In this document: piece after piece, positions 33,880-43,922 of the stretch
How the letters are laid out: each line of letters starts with the position of its first letter
Numbering within the stretch: the stretch's first letter is position 1
Origin: Rhizobium sp. 007
GTDB taxonomy: Bacteria > Pseudomonadota > Alphaproteobacteria > Rhizobiales > Rhizobiaceae
Direction: 5' to 3'
Assembly (NCBI RefSeq): GCF_015353075.1
Contig: NZ_CP064187.1
Coordinates: forward strand, 1,488,001-1,552,000
DNA length: 64,000 bases
Notes under the pieces: model-generated
Seen by the model: the letters and a program-made list of their open reading frames with translations, nothing else
Databases searched by the model: none
What the model was told of the DNA's origin: nothing
Position numbers and translations under genes: made by a program

Positions 33880-35327
33880 CAGCAACGATCCTCGTCGCGG
33901 ATGATGACGCGGCCATCCGTACCGTGCTAAACCAGGCGCTCAGCCGTGCAGGTTATGATGTTCGCATCACCTCCAATGCCGCCACGCTCTGGCGCTGGGT
34001 TTCGGCTGGCGAGGGCGATCTGGTCGTAACGGACGTGGTGATGCCGGACGAGAATGCCTTCGATCTGCTGCCGAGAATTAAGAAGGCTCGTCCCGAGCTG
34101 CCGGTGCTCGTCATGAGCGCGCAGAACACATTCATGACGGCCATCAAAGCCTCTGAGAAGGGCGCTTACGACTATCTTCCAAAGCCCTTCGACCTGACGG
34201 AACTCATCGGCATTATCGGTCGCGCGCTGGCGGAGCCGAAAAAGAAGCCAGCCAAGCTCGACGAAGACATGCAGGACGGCATGCCGCTTGTCGGCCGTTC
34301 CGCGGCCATGCAGGAAATCTATCGCGTCCTCGCCCGCCTGATGCAGACCGACCTGACGCTGATGATCACGGGTGAATCCGGTACCGGCAAGGAACTTGTG
34401 GCCCGCGCGTTGCACGATTACGGCAAGCGCCGCAACGGACCGTTTGTGGCGATCAACATGGCGGCCATCCCTCGTGACCTCATCGAATCCGAGCTCTTCG
34501 GCCACGAAAAGGGTGCCTTTACCGGGGCGCAGACCCGTTCCACCGGCCGCTTCGAACAGGCCGAAGGCGGCACGCTCTTCCTCGATGAAATCGGCGACAT
34601 GCCGATGGACGCACAAACGCGTCTTTTGCGCGTCCTGCAGCAGGGCGAATATACGACTGTCGGCGGGCGTACGCCGATCCGCACGGACGTCCGCATCGTC
34701 GCGGCGACCAACAAGGATCTGAAGCAGGCGATCAACCAGGGGCTCTTCCGCGAGGACCTCTATTACCGCTTGAACGTCGTCCCGCTACGGCTTCCGCCGT
34801 TGCGCGACCGCGCCGAGGATATTCCGGACCTGGTTCGGCACTTCATCCAGCAGGCCGAAAAGGAAGGGCTCGGTACCAAGCGGTTTGACCAGGAAGCTAT
34901 CGAGCTGATGAAGGCCTACGCCTGGCCGGGCAATGTGCGCGAGTTGGAGAACCTTATCCGCCGCTTGGTGGCACTTTATCCACAGGACGTGATCACGCGC
35001 GAGATAATCGAAGCCGAGCTTCGTTCCGACGTGCCGGACAGCCCGATCGACAAGGGGCCGATCCGTGCAGGATCAATGACGATTGCCCAGGCAGTGGAAG
35101 AAAACATGCGGACTTATTTCGCAAGTTTCGGCGATAATCTGCCGCCTCCGGGCCTTTACGACCGGGTGCTGACGGAACTGGAATATCCGCTGATCCTCGC
35201 CGCATTGACGGCCACGCGTGGCAACCAGATCAAAGCGGCGGATTTGCTCGGACTCAACCGCAATACGCTGCGCAAAAAGATCCGCGAACTCGGCGTCTCC
35301 GTTTACAGAAGCTCTCGAACAGCTTGA
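33876..35327 (+). CDS. ntrC: Nitrogen regulation response regulator NtrC
   Basis: Sigma-54 activator for nitrogen-limitation genes, 483 residues. The receiver domain has Asp53 ([10 protein letters not shown]). The AAA+ domain has Walker A GESGTGKE at 166-173 and the sigma-54 contact loop GAFTGA at 213-218. A Fis-type helix-turn-helix ends in [16 protein letters not shown]. The four-base overlap with ntrB indicates coupled translation. Confidence 0.97.
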   Translation: MTATILVADDDAAIRTVLNQALSRAGYDVRITSNAATLWRWVSAGEGDLVVTDVVMPDENAFDLLPRIKKARPELPVLVMSAQNTFMTAIKASEKGAYDYLPKPFDLTELIGIIGRALAEPKKKPAKLDEDMQDGMPLVGRSAAMQEIYRVLARLMQTDLTLMITGESGTGKELVARALHDYGKRRNGPFVAINMAAIPRDLIESELFGHEKGAFTGAQTRSTGRFEQAEGGTLFLDEIGDMPMDAQTRLLRVLQQGEYTTVGGRTPIRTDVRIVAATNKDLKQAINQGLFREDLYYRLNVVPLRLPPLRDRAEDIPDLVRHFIQQAEKEGLGTKRFDQEAIELMKAYAWPGNVRELENLIRRLVALYPQDVITREIIEAELRSDVPDSPIDKGPIRAGSMTIAQAVEENMRTYFASFGDNLPPPGLYDRVLTELEYPLILAALTATRGNQIKAADLLGLNRNTLRKKIRELGVSVYRSSRTA

Positions 35328-35482
35328 CAAGGCTGCAGGCCGCGTTGCATTTTCGCCACAATGCGTTGCTTAAAGGTCACGCATAGGGTTTGGACTTCGC
35401 CATCGCATCGAGACTGCTGAAGCTCATGTTTCAGGCTGTCCGGCGCCGTTTCAGCAGAAGGCTGAGACGCCGGGGGCTTTGC

Positions 35483-37822
35483 ATGCATGGCGATCATATC
35501 CAGTCGATGAACCGTGACATACCGGCTTCTGCCGCTTGGAGTGATGACTTGATGAAGCAGGATGCGGCACCGCCTGCGGCAGACAGCGATACGGTCTCGA
35601 CCGTTACCGATCGCCGGGCGCTGTTTGCGCTGCCGGGTCTTGTCCTGGCCGGCGGCGCGTTGCTCTGCGCGACGCTGACGCTCTTCATTCTGCTGGGTGT
35701 GACGCCGATCGACCCGACGACCCGCGTCGTCATCACTTCGGTCGTGGTGAATTCCTTCTTCGTGCTTGCACTGATAGCACTGATCGGACGCGAAGTTGCA
35801 CGGTTGCTCAAAGCGCGCACCCGCGGCCGCGCCGCTGCCCGTTTGCACATCCGGATCGTCGTCCTGTTCTCGATCGTCGCCATCACGCCGGCGATCCTGG
35901 TGGCGATCTTTGCAAGTATCACGCTGAATGCGGGGCTCGACCGCTGGTTCGCGCTGCGCACGCAATCCATCGTCAGTTCGTCGCGCAATATCGGCCAGGC
36001 CTACATGATGGAGAACGCCAGCTATCTGCAGGGCCAGACCATCTCCATGGCGAACGACCTGGAACGCAACCGGGTGCTTTACAACCTCGACCGCACGGGC
36101 TTCGGGGAGTTGATGACGCGTCAGGCGCGGGGCCGCGGGCTGCTTGGCGCATTCCTAGTTGAAAGCGACGGCACTGTCATCGTTCAGGCGGACATCAAGA
36201 CCGAGAAACCGTTACCAGCGATCCCGCAGGATGCCCTGCAGAAAGCCGCCGCTGGCCAGCCGACGCTCATTCCGCCGGGCGTAACCAACCTTGTCGGCGC
36301 CATCATCAAACTCGAGCAGATTCCAAGCGCGTTCCTCTACACCGTGCGCGCCGTTGATCCGAAGGTCATGGGCGCAATGCGCATGATGGAGGAAAACGCA
36401 ACGGAATACCGCTCGATGGAGGCGGGTCGCGTCTCGCTGCAGATCGCGTTCGCGGTTCTCTATATCGGTTTTGCCCTGATCGTGCTGCTTGCGGCGATCT
36501 GGACGGCTATAGCCGTTGCCGACCGGATCGTCCGCCCGATCCGCCTGCTAATCACTGCGGCCGACAGCGTGGCGTCCGGCAACATGGATATCGTCGTGCC
36601 GGTTCATGCGGTCGATGGCGACGTTGCAAACCTATCCCGCACGTTCAACAAGATGATTTCGGAAATCCGCACGCAGCGTGACGAGATTCTGGAGGCGAAG
36701 GACGAGGTGGACGACCGCCGCCGCTTCATCGAGGCCGTGCTGTCGGGTGTCACTGCCGCGGTGATAGGCGTCGAGAACGACCGGCGGATCACCATCGTCA
36801 ACAGTTCTGCTGAGACGCTGATGTCGCTGCCGGCGCGCGAGATGCTCGGGAAGCAGTTGAATGAAATTGCTCCCGAAGTCGATCAGGTGCTGACCGAAGC
36901 CGCATCGCGCTACCGCGGCGATTTCCGCAAGCAGATTGCCCTCGTGCGCGGCGGAACGGTGCGAACGCTGAGCGTGCAGGTCACGCGCGAGGAAGTTCGC
37001 GATACAAGCGATTCCTACGTGATCACCCTCGACGACATTACCGATCTCGTGATCGCGCAACGCTCGACGGCCTGGGGCGACGTGGCAAGGCGCATCGCCC
37101 ATGAGATTAAAAACCCTCTGACGCCGATCCAGCTCTCCGCCGAGCGCATCCAGCGCCGTTACGGAAAGCAGATCAATCAGGAGGATCGCACAGTCTTCGA
37201 TCAGTGTACCGATACGATCATCCGGCAGGTTGGCGATATCGGCCGCATGGTGGACGAGTTCTCGGCTTTTGCGCGCATGCCCAAGCCGACGAAGGAACAG
37301 ACCGATCTGCGCAATATTCTCCGCGATGCCATCTTCCTGCGTGAGATGGGCAATACGCATGTGAGCTTCCTGCAGGAATTCGGCGACAAACCGCTGGAGG
37401 GCCAGTTCGACAGCCGCATGCTGGGCCAGGCATTCGGAAACCTGATCAAGAATGCGGTCGAATCCATCGAGGCTGTTCCGAGCGGCGAGCGCGATCAACG
37501 GAAGGTTCTCGTCAGGGCGTCGTTGGACGAGAGCCGCGACCGCTTCACGGTCGACGTCATCGACAACGGCCGGGGACTGCCGGTGGAAAACCGGCACAGC
37601 ATCCTGGAGCCCTACATGACGATGCGGGAGAAGGGCACCGGCCTCGGCCTCGCAATCGTCAAGAAGATCATTGAAGAGCATGGCGGGCAGTTGGAACTGC
37701 ATGATGCGCCCGCCGATTTCGACCAGGGAAGGGGAGCAATGATCCGCGTGCATCTGCCGCGTCTCGAGCCGGTTCCCGCCGCCCCGGCGTCAAATGACAA
37801 GGAAAGTGTGTATGGCCTCTGA
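35483..37822 (+). CDS. ntrY: Sensor histidine kinase NtrY
   Basis: Membrane-bound kinase partner of NtrX. It has two N-terminal membrane helices, a third around residue 120, a periplasmic sensing segment, another helix, HAMP (IVRPIRLLITAADS), PAS, HisKA ([19 protein letters not shown]) and HATPase (DNGRGLP, GTGLGLAIV). The start is uncertain. The frame is open from 35,390, but GGGGG at 35,472-35,476 supports ATG 35483, giving 779 residues. It overlaps ntrX by eleven bases. Confidence 0.93.
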   Translation: MHGDHIQSMNRDIPASAAWSDDLMKQDAAPPAADSDTVSTVTDRRALFALPGLVLAGGALLCATLTLFILLGVTPIDPTTRVVITSVVVNSFFVLALIALIGREVARLLKARTRGRAAARLHIRIVVLFSIVAITPAILVAIFASITLNAGLDRWFALRTQSIVSSSRNIGQAYMMENASYLQGQTISMANDLERNRVLYNLDRTGFGELMTRQARGRGLLGAFLVESDGTVIVQADIKTEKPLPAIPQDALQKAAAGQPTLIPPGVTNLVGAIIKLEQIPSAFLYTVRAVDPKVMGAMRMMEENATEYRSMEAGRVSLQIAFAVLYIGFALIVLLAAIWTAIAVADRIVRPIRLLITAADSVASGNMDIVVPVHAVDGDVANLSRTFNKMISEIRTQRDEILEAKDEVDDRRRFIEAVLSGVTAAVIGVENDRRITIVNSSAETLMSLPAREMLGKQLNEIAPEVDQVLTEAASRYRGDFRKQIALVRGGTVRTLSVQVTREEVRDTSDSYVITLDDITDLVIAQRSTAWGDVARRIAHEIKNPLTPIQLSAERIQRRYGKQINQEDRTVFDQCTDTIIRQVGDIGRMVDEFSAFARMPKPTKEQTDLRNILRDAIFLREMGNTHVSFLQEFGDKPLEGQFDSRMLGQAFGNLIKNAVESIEAVPSGERDQRKVLVRASLDESRDRFTVDVIDNGRGLPVENRHSILEPYMTMREKGTGLGLAIVKKIIEEHGGQLELHDAPADFDQGRGAMIRVHLPRLEPVPAAPASNDKESVYGL

Positions 37823-39176
37823 TATTCTCGTCGTCGACGATGAGCATGATATTCGCGAGATCGTCTCCGGCATCCTCTCTGATGAAGGACACGAGACGCG
37901 TACCGCGCATGACAGCGACAGCGCGCTCGCCGCGATTTCCGATCGCGCGCCGCGCTTGATTTTCCTGGATATCTGGATGCAGGGCAGCAAACTCGACGGT
38001 CTCTCATTGCTGGACGAGATTAAGACGCGCCATCCCGACATCCCGGTCGTCATGATTTCGGGCCACGGCAATATCGAAACGGCTGTTTCCGCCATCAAAC
38101 GCGGCGCCTTCGATTTCATCGAAAAGCCCTTCAAGGCTGATCGCCTGATCCTAATTGCCGAACGCGCGCTGGAAAACTCGAAGCTGAAGCGGGAGGTATC
38201 CGAGCTGAAGCGGCGCGCAGGCGACGCCGTCGAACTGATCGGCACTTCCGTCGCGGTCTCGCAGCTTCGCCAGACGATCGAAAAGGTCGCGCCGACCAAC
38301 AGCCGCATCATGATCTTCGGCGCATCTGGCTCCGGCAAGGAGCTGGTGGCGCGGATGATCCACAAGAAGTCGGCGCGCGCCAACGGGCCGTTCGTGGCCT
38401 TGAACGCTGCGAACATTACGCCGGACCGCATGGAAGTCGCCCTCTTCGGGACGGAAGGCTCCCCTGGCCAAGCGCGCAAGACCGGGGCGCTGGAAGAAGC
38501 CCACCGCGGCATACTCTATCTTGATGAAGTCGGGGAAATGCCGCGCGAGACGCAGAACAAGATCCTGCGCGTGCTTGTCGACCAGCAGTTCGAGCGCGTC
38601 GGCGGATCGAAGCGCGTGAAGGTGGATGTCCGTATCATCTCTTCGACGGCTTACAATCTGGAAAGCCGCATCGCCGAAGGCTGGTTCCGCGAGGATCTTT
38701 ACCATCGCCTCGCGGTCGTCCCCGTTCGCGTACCGGCATTGGCGGAACGCCGGGAGGACATCCCGTTCCTTGTCGATCAGTTGATGCGTCAGATTTCCGA
38801 GCAGGCGGGCATCCGCCTGCGCCGTATCGGCGACGATGCAATGGCGGTGCTGCAGGCTCATGACTGGCCAGGCAACATCCGACAGCTGCGCAACAATATC
38901 GAACGGCTGATGATCCTTGCACGCTCGGATGGCCCGGATGCGCCGATCACAGCCGACATGCTGCCGACGGACCTCGGCGACATGCTGCCCAAGGTGTCCG
39001 CCAAGAACGACTACCACATCATGACACTTCCGCTGCGCGAAGCCCGCGAGATGTTCGAGAAGGATTATCTGATCGCGCAGATCAACCGCTTCGGCGGCAA
39101 TATCTCGCGCACCGCGGAATTCGTGGGGATGGAGCGCTCGGCGCTTCATCGTAAGCTGAAGTCGCTCGGCGTCTGA
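37812..39176 (+). CDS. ntrX: Response regulator NtrX, with altered sigma-54 contact loop
   Basis: NtrC-family regulator, 454 residues. The receiver domain has Asp53 (FLDIWMQG), the AAA+ domain has Walker A GASGSGKE at 170-177, and the C-terminal helix-turn-helix is FVGMERSALHRKLK. Where NtrC carries GAFTGA, NtrX has TEGSPGQARKTGALEEA at 214-230, so the sigma-54 contact motif is missing. ATG 37812 has AAGGAAAG upstream. Pairs with NtrY. Confidence 0.95.
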   Translation: MASDILVVDDEHDIREIVSGILSDEGHETRTAHDSDSALAAISDRAPRLIFLDIWMQGSKLDGLSLLDEIKTRHPDIPVVMISGHGNIETAVSAIKRGAFDFIEKPFKADRLILIAERALENSKLKREVSELKRRAGDAVELIGTSVAVSQLRQTIEKVAPTNSRIMIFGASGSGKELVARMIHKKSARANGPFVALNAANITPDRMEVALFGTEGSPGQARKTGALEEAHRGILYLDEVGEMPRETQNKILRVLVDQQFERVGGSKRVKVDVRIISSTAYNLESRIAEGWFREDLYHRLAVVPVRVPALAERREDIPFLVDQLMRQISEQAGIRLRRIGDDAMAVLQAHDWPGNIRQLRNNIERLMILARSDGPDAPITADMLPTDLGDMLPKVSAKNDYHIMTLPLREAREMFEKDYLIAQINRFGGNISRTAEFVGMERSALHRKLKSLGV

Positions 39177-39181
39177 TTGCT

Positions 39182-39206
39182 CCGGCGCAATTTTCTGCGC
39201 CGGTTT
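39182..39206 (+). terminator. Hairpin after ntrX
   Basis: Perfect eight-base stem CCGGCGCA / TGCGCCGG with a six-base loop, five bases after the ntrX stop. The T-run is short (TTT), so termination may be partial. Confidence 0.6.
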
Positions 39207-39237
39207 CCCATTTCATTGCCTTGGATGCAGGTTTTCC

Positions 39238-40101
39238 ATGCCGAGAATTTCCTATGTAAATGGCCGCTACGTGCCGCACGCCGATGCGATGGTCCATATC
39301 GAAGACCGCGGCTACCAGTTCGCGGACGGCGTCTACGAGGTTTGCGAAATACGTCACGGCTTCATCGTTGATATCACGCGCCATCTCGACCGCTTGAACC
39401 GCTCGCTTGGCGAGTTGCGTATCGCCTGGCCGATGAGCCGCCAGGCGATGATCCATGTGATTCGTGAAACGGCGCGCCGCAACAAGGTACGCAACGGCCT
39501 GTTCTATCTGCAGGTGACGCGCGGCGTGGCGCGCCGCGACCATGTGTTTCCGGCCGAAGGCACCAAGCCTTCGCTGGTCATCACGGCCAAAAGCACCGAT
39601 CCCGCGGTCATCGCGAAGAAAAACGCAAACGGCATCAAGGCGATCACCGTTCCGGACAATCGCTGGGATCGGGTTGATATCAAGACGGTCGGTCTTCTTT
39701 CGAATGCCCTGGTCCGCCAGCAGGCGAAGGAAGCCGGCGCCCAGGAGGCCATCTATGTCGATGCCAACGGCTGCGTGAAAGAAGGTGCCGCGACCAATGT
39801 CTGGATGGTCGACGCCGACGGCACCTTGATCACGCGCCCTGCCGAACATGGTATTCTGCGCGGCATCACGCGCACGACGCTGATGGATGTCGCGGTGAAG
39901 CTTGACCTCAGGATCGCCGAGCGGAACTTCACCGTCGCCGAAATGCTGGCGGCACGCGAGGTCTTCATCACAGCTGCCACAAGCATTTGTTTTCCCGTCG
40001 TTTCCATCGACGGGCAGACAATTGCCAACGGTCATCCCGGCACGATCTCGCAGAATATTCGAGAAGTCTTTTTCGACGTTGCGGAAAAGATTGCGATTTG
40101 A
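39238..40101 (+). CDS. dat: D-amino-acid aminotransferase (class IV PLP)
   Basis: Class IV aminotransferase of 287 residues interconverting D-amino acids and 2-oxo acids. The N-terminus is PRISYVNGRYVPHADAMVHIEDRGYQFADGVYE. The PLP Lys lies in RVDIKTVGLLSN, followed by EGAATNVWMVD and ITAATSICFPVV. The fold also covers branched-chain aminotransferases and ADC lyases, but the DRGYQFADGVYE context favours D-alanine type. It stands alone between ntrX and hfq. Confidence 0.88.
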   Translation: MPRISYVNGRYVPHADAMVHIEDRGYQFADGVYEVCEIRHGFIVDITRHLDRLNRSLGELRIAWPMSRQAMIHVIRETARRNKVRNGLFYLQVTRGVARRDHVFPAEGTKPSLVITAKSTDPAVIAKKNANGIKAITVPDNRWDRVDIKTVGLLSNALVRQQAKEAGAQEAIYVDANGCVKEGAATNVWMVDADGTLITRPAEHGILRGITRTTLMDVAVKLDLRIAERNFTVAEMLAAREVFITAATSICFPVVSIDGQTIANGHPGTISQNIREVFFDVAEKIAI

Positions 40102-40211
40102 TACCAAGATTTGCTGGACGGAAGGGATGAGGGTTACCATCCGTCTTTCAGGAGAGGTTGATTAATATTCACCGGCCAGATCAAGCCGGCAATAAAGAAA
40201 GAAGCGGCGCG

Positions 40212-40454
40212 ATGGCGGAACGTTCTCAGAATTTGCAGGACTTATTTCTCAATACTGTTCGCAAACAAAAGATTTCTCTCACAATTTTTCTCATTAACGG
40301 CGTAAAGCTCACGGGCGTTGTCACTTCTTTCGACAATTTCTGCGTTCTTCTTCGCCGTGACGGCCATTCGCAACTCGTGTATAAACACGCGATCTCAACG
40401 ATCATGCCGGGTCAGCCCATGCAGATGTTCGAGAGCGAAGAAGCAGCGTCCTAA
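40212..40454 (+). CDS. hfq: RNA chaperone Hfq
   Basis: Sm-like hexameric sRNA chaperone, 80 residues. Sm1 has [25 protein letters not shown] and Sm2 has the YKHAIST motif. In rhizobia the protein (NrfA) also supports nifA expression. ATG 40212 is the family start; the longer frame from 40,158 is unsupported. hflX follows immediately. Confidence 0.97.
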
Positions 40455-40468
40455 CAAGGTCAGCAGTC

Positions 40469-41857
40469 ATTTCGACACGCGATACCAGGAATGATTCCAT
40501 CATCCCGGAGGCTCAGAGACTTCGGGATGATATACGGGCAACCGTCGTCGTGCCTGTGCTCAAGCAGGCGCGGAGTAGGAGTGCGCCCATCGAAGGAGCT
40601 GCGACCCGCTCGCCGGAAAGCCGCCTTGAGGAAGCGACCGGTCTCGCTGAGGCAATCGATCTGGATGTGGTCAACGGCGCGATCGTACCGATCTCCGACC
40701 CGCGTCCGGCTACGCTGCTCGGCACCGGCAAGATCGAGGACATCAAGGCGCAGCTCGATGAGCATGATTCCGGCCTGGTGATCGTCGATCACCCGCTGAC
40801 GCCGGTGCAGCAGCGCAATCTCGAGAAGGAGTGGAATGCCAAGGTCATCGACCGCACGGGCCTGATTTTGGAAATTTTCGGCCGCCGCGCCTCGACGAAG
40901 GAAGGCACGCTGCAGGTCGATCTTGCGCATCTGAACTATCAGAAGGGCCGTCTGGTCCGCAGCTGGACCCACCTTGAACGCCAGCGCGGCGGCGGCGGCT
41001 TCATGGGCGGCCCGGGTGAAACGCAGATCGAAGCCGACCGCCGTCTGCTGCAGGATCGGATCATCAAGCTGGAGCGCGAGCTGGAGCAGGTCGTCCGCAC
41101 CCGCCAGCTGCACCGGGCCAAGCGCAAGAAGGTGCCGCATCCGATCGTGGCACTGGTGGGCTACACCAACGCCGGCAAGTCGACGCTCTTCAACCGCATT
41201 ACCGGCGCAGGCGTGCTCGCGGAGGACATGCTCTTCGCTACGCTCGACCCGACGCTTCGCCGCATGAAGCTGCCGCATGGCCGGACCGTCATCCTGTCCG
41301 ACACCGTCGGCTTTATCTCCGACCTGCCGACGCATCTTGTCGCCGCCTTCCGCGCAACGCTTGAAGAGGTGCTGGAAGCCGATCTGATCCTCCACGTCCG
41401 CGATATGTCGGATGCAGACAATCAGGCGCAGAGCGCAGACGTGATGCGCATCCTGAAAGATCTCGGTATCGACGAGGCTGAAGGGGCACGACGCATCGTC
41501 GAAGTCTGGAACAAGATCGACCGTCTCGAACCGGAAACGCATGATGCGATGGTGCAGAAGGTTGCGGGCGCCGAAAACGTGGTCGCTGTTTCGGCCATCA
41601 GCGGCGAGGGCATCGATCACCTGATGCAGGAAATCAGCAAGCGCCTTTCCGGCGTGATGACCGCGACGACGATCAAGCTGCCTCTGGGCAAGCTGGCGCT
41701 GCTACCCTGGCTTTACGAACATTCGATCGTCGACGGCCGCGAAGACAATGAAGACGGCACGGTGACGCTCGACGTAAGGCTCGCCGAAAGCGAAGCCGCC
41801 GAATTGGAACGGCGCATGGGCGACGGCCCGAAGCCGCAGAAGGAAGACTGGGAATAG
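40469..41857 (+). CDS. hflX: Ribosome-associated GTPase HflX, possible ATT start
   Basis: Ribosome-splitting GTPase. N-terminal HflX domain (LLGTGKIEDI), a coiled-coil segment (GGPGETQIEADRR), and a G domain with G1 GYTNAGKST, G3 DTVGF and G4 NKID. The first standard start is GTG 40550 (435 residues). That would cut the first beta strand (ATVVVPVL), and the open frame continues upstream with charged sequence. The frame holds no ATG, GTG or TTG back to hfq, but ATT 40469 has AAGGT nine bases upstream, 14 bases after the hfq stop. I infer ATT initiation (462 residues). GTG 40550 is the fallback. Confidence 0.85.
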   Translation: MSTRDTRNDSIIPEAQRLRDDIRATVVVPVLKQARSRSAPIEGAATRSPESRLEEATGLAEAIDLDVVNGAIVPISDPRPATLLGTGKIEDIKAQLDEHDSGLVIVDHPLTPVQQRNLEKEWNAKVIDRTGLILEIFGRRASTKEGTLQVDLAHLNYQKGRLVRSWTHLERQRGGGGFMGGPGETQIEADRRLLQDRIIKLERELEQVVRTRQLHRAKRKKVPHPIVALVGYTNAGKSTLFNRITGAGVLAEDMLFATLDPTLRRMKLPHGRTVILSDTVGFISDLPTHLVAAFRATLEEVLEADLILHVRDMSDADNQAQSADVMRILKDLGIDEAEGARRIVEVWNKIDRLEPETHDAMVQKVAGAENVVAVSAISGEGIDHLMQEISKRLSGVMTATTIKLPLGKLALLPWLYEHSIVDGREDNEDGTVTLDVRLAESEAAELERRMGDGPKPQKEDWE

Positions 41858-42239
41858 CGAGACGCCTGACCGCTTCTAAGCAAATTCGAGACCCGGCGTC
41901 CGTTGCGGATGAAAAGACGGTTCGGCACAGAAGCTGTCGCTGTTTGATGTCGCCTTGCCTCCTTTCTCATCCCTATGCCTGTCGCAGCGATCTCAAGTCC
42001 TTGGGTGCAGGAGACTTTTCTCTCGTGGCATGTGAGTCATTCACCGCGCGGACGCGCGGTGGCTGGCTTCCTGTGAGGCCAGTACGGGATGGACGCTGGT
42101 GGCAATGGGCAGTCATTCAGCGGATCCATACCGCAAAGGCGACCTACGGGGGAGGAGATCCTTCGAGACCCTGCGGCTTCGCCTTCAGGCACCTATGCCG
42201 AAGGCGGCAGATTCGACGAATAAGCGTCGACCCTCGACA
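41858..42239. other. Non-coding region between convergent hflX and mazG
   Basis: About 380 bases with no convincing gene. It holds several palindromes: ACCGCGC-GGAC-GCGCGGT at 42,043-42,060, and GCCTTC(A)GGCA ... TGCCGAAGGC at 42,181-42,205. The layout resembles an intergenic palindromic repeat of rhizobia (RIME-like). I cannot confirm that without a genome-wide comparison. The hairpins may also act as terminators for the convergent pair. Confidence 0.45.
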
Positions 42240-43079
42240 CTAGCCCCCCGCGACCGCCCGCTCGATCGCCTTGGCGGCCTGCCAGATTTCCTCCATGCGC
42301 TCCAGCGTTGCCGCCTCCAGTGTTTCGCCATCTGCTTCAAGCGTTTTCTCGATGTGATTGAATCGACGCCTGAATTTCGTGTTCGTGCCGCGAAGCGCCT
42401 GCTCGGGATCGGCCTGTACATGCCGGCCGATATTGGCAATGGCGAAGATCAGGTCGCCGAGTTCATCGCTGACCTTCGCGTGATTGTCCTCCTTGAGTGC
42501 GGCACGAAGCTCGCCGATCTCTTCCTCGATCTTGTCGAGGATGGGCTCTGGCGCCGACCAGTCGAAGCCGACCTTTGCTGCGCGTTCCTGCAGTTTCAGC
42601 GCTTCTGTGAGCGCGGGGAAGCTCCGCTGCACGGAGCCAAGAAAGCCTGCCTTGAAATCTTCGGAAACGCCGCGCCTTGCGCGCCTTTCGGCACGTTCGT
42701 GTTTCTCCGCCTGCTTGATCTCGTCCCACTGCTTCTTGACGCGTTCCGGCGTGTTGGCATCGGATCGCGCGAAGACATGCGGGTGGCGGCGGATCATCTT
42801 GCGCGTGATGGCTTCGACGACGTCGCCGAACGTGAATTCGCCGGCTTCCTCGGCCATGCGGGCATGGAAGACGACCTGCAGCAGCAGGTCGCCAAGTTCC
42901 TCGCAAAGGTCGTCCATGTCGTTGCGTTCGATCGCATCGGAGACCTCGTAGGCTTCCTCGATCGTATAGGGCTTGATCGTTTCGAAGGTCTGGACGATGT
43001 CCCAGGGGCAGCCGGTTTGGGGATCGCGCAGTGCCGCCATGATCTCGATCAGGCGCGAAATATCTTTTGAAGCTTCCAT
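42240..43079 (-). CDS. mazG: Nucleoside triphosphate pyrophosphohydrolase MazG
   Basis: Hydrolyses (d)NTPs to NMP and pyrophosphate; a house-cleaning enzyme with links to stringent response. It has 279 residues with two MazG domains. The first shows CPWDIVQTFETIKPYTIEEAYEV and ELGDLLLQVVFHARMAEE with the EExxE/ExxD metal ligands. The second contains EIGELRAALK and DELGDLIFAIANIGRH. It is followed upstream (six bases) by a deaminase gene on the same strand. Confidence 0.95.
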   Translation of the reverse strand: MEASKDISRLIEIMAALRDPQTGCPWDIVQTFETIKPYTIEEAYEVSDAIERNDMDDLCEELGDLLLQVVFHARMAEEAGEFTFGDVVEAITRKMIRRHPHVFARSDANTPERVKKQWDEIKQAEKHERAERRARRGVSEDFKAGFLGSVQRSFPALTEALKLQERAAKVGFDWSAPEPILDKIEEEIGELRAALKEDNHAKVSDELGDLIFAIANIGRHVQADPEQALRGTNTKFRRRFNHIEKTLEADGETLEAATLERMEEIWQAAKAIERAVAGG

Positions 43080-43085
43080 GATATC

Positions 43086-43673
43086 TCAGTTCAAGGGGAT
43101 GGCATTGGCGTCTTTGGACGCCTGATAGATGTCGGACAGCGCATCGTAGCGGGCCTTGATGCTGGCGGCCTGCGCTTTCAGACCGGTTTTCAGCGGTTCG
43201 TCCTCGGTTTCGATGAGATCGGCGATCGCAAAGCTGTTCCAGAATGCGTTGTGACGGCGGTATCCGCCCGGTTCGAGGCCGAAGACCTCCTTCAGAATCT
43301 TCAGATCATGCGGGATGGCAAAGCTGTCGCGCGAATCCTCATGGCTGAAGAAATAATAGAAATTATCGAAACCCGCCCAGGTGATCGCCGACATGCACAT
43401 GCTGCAGGGCTCGTGCGTCGAGAGAAAGATGAGATCCTTGGTCGAGGGCTTATCGGAGAGTTCGTAAAAGCGCTTCAATGTGTGGACTTCGCCATGCCAT
43501 AGCGGATTTTCCAGTTCGTTGTTCGTTTCGGCGACGACCAGCGCCAGGTCGGACTTACGCAGGATTGCCGCGCCGAAGACCTTGTTGCCCTCGGAAACGC
43601 CGAGCTCGGTGATCGGCAGGATATGCTTCTCGATGACTTCGAGAAGACGGGGAGCAATCGTCTTTTCCCGCAT
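43086..43673 (-). CDS. Cytidine/deoxycytidylate deaminase-fold nucleoside deaminase
   Basis: A 195-residue zinc deaminase. His60 and Glu62 are in HGEVHTL, and Cys90 and Cys93 are in EPCSMCM. The long C-terminal extension (SFAIADLIETEDEPLK onward) goes beyond the minimal CMP/dCMP deaminase fold. CAGGAG upstream fixes ATG 43673. Pairing with mazG suggests nucleotide sanitation or salvage, but the substrate is not known. Confidence 0.85.
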   Translation of the reverse strand: MREKTIAPRLLEVIEKHILPITELGVSEGNKVFGAAILRKSDLALVVAETNNELENPLWHGEVHTLKRFYELSDKPSTKDLIFLSTHEPCSMCMSAITWAGFDNFYYFFSHEDSRDSFAIPHDLKILKEVFGLEPGGYRRHNAFWNSFAIADLIETEDEPLKTGLKAQAASIKARYDALSDIYQASKDANAIPLN

Positions 43674-43922
43674 GGTGTTCTCCTGTTTCGTGCAGTTTAC
43701 CGGTTGCCGCCGGGAAGCGGAATGCATGATCCCGCCGAATCTGCGCATTTGTCACTAACTTATGATGCGCTGCAGCAGCATTTTCAAACGACCGGGCGAC
43801 TTTTCTCAAATCCTTGAGATGGCGAGCAAAAGAATACGCGCTCAGCGAGGCTTTCGAATTTCTGTTTCTTCAATCCGTTGACCGTAAAAGGCATAGTCGA
43901 CCAACTTCGAAGTGGAATGATA

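Noticed and set aside
42099..43070. 323-codon frame antisense to mazG
   Set aside because: mazG on the minus strand has both MazG domains; the plus frame is a shadow.
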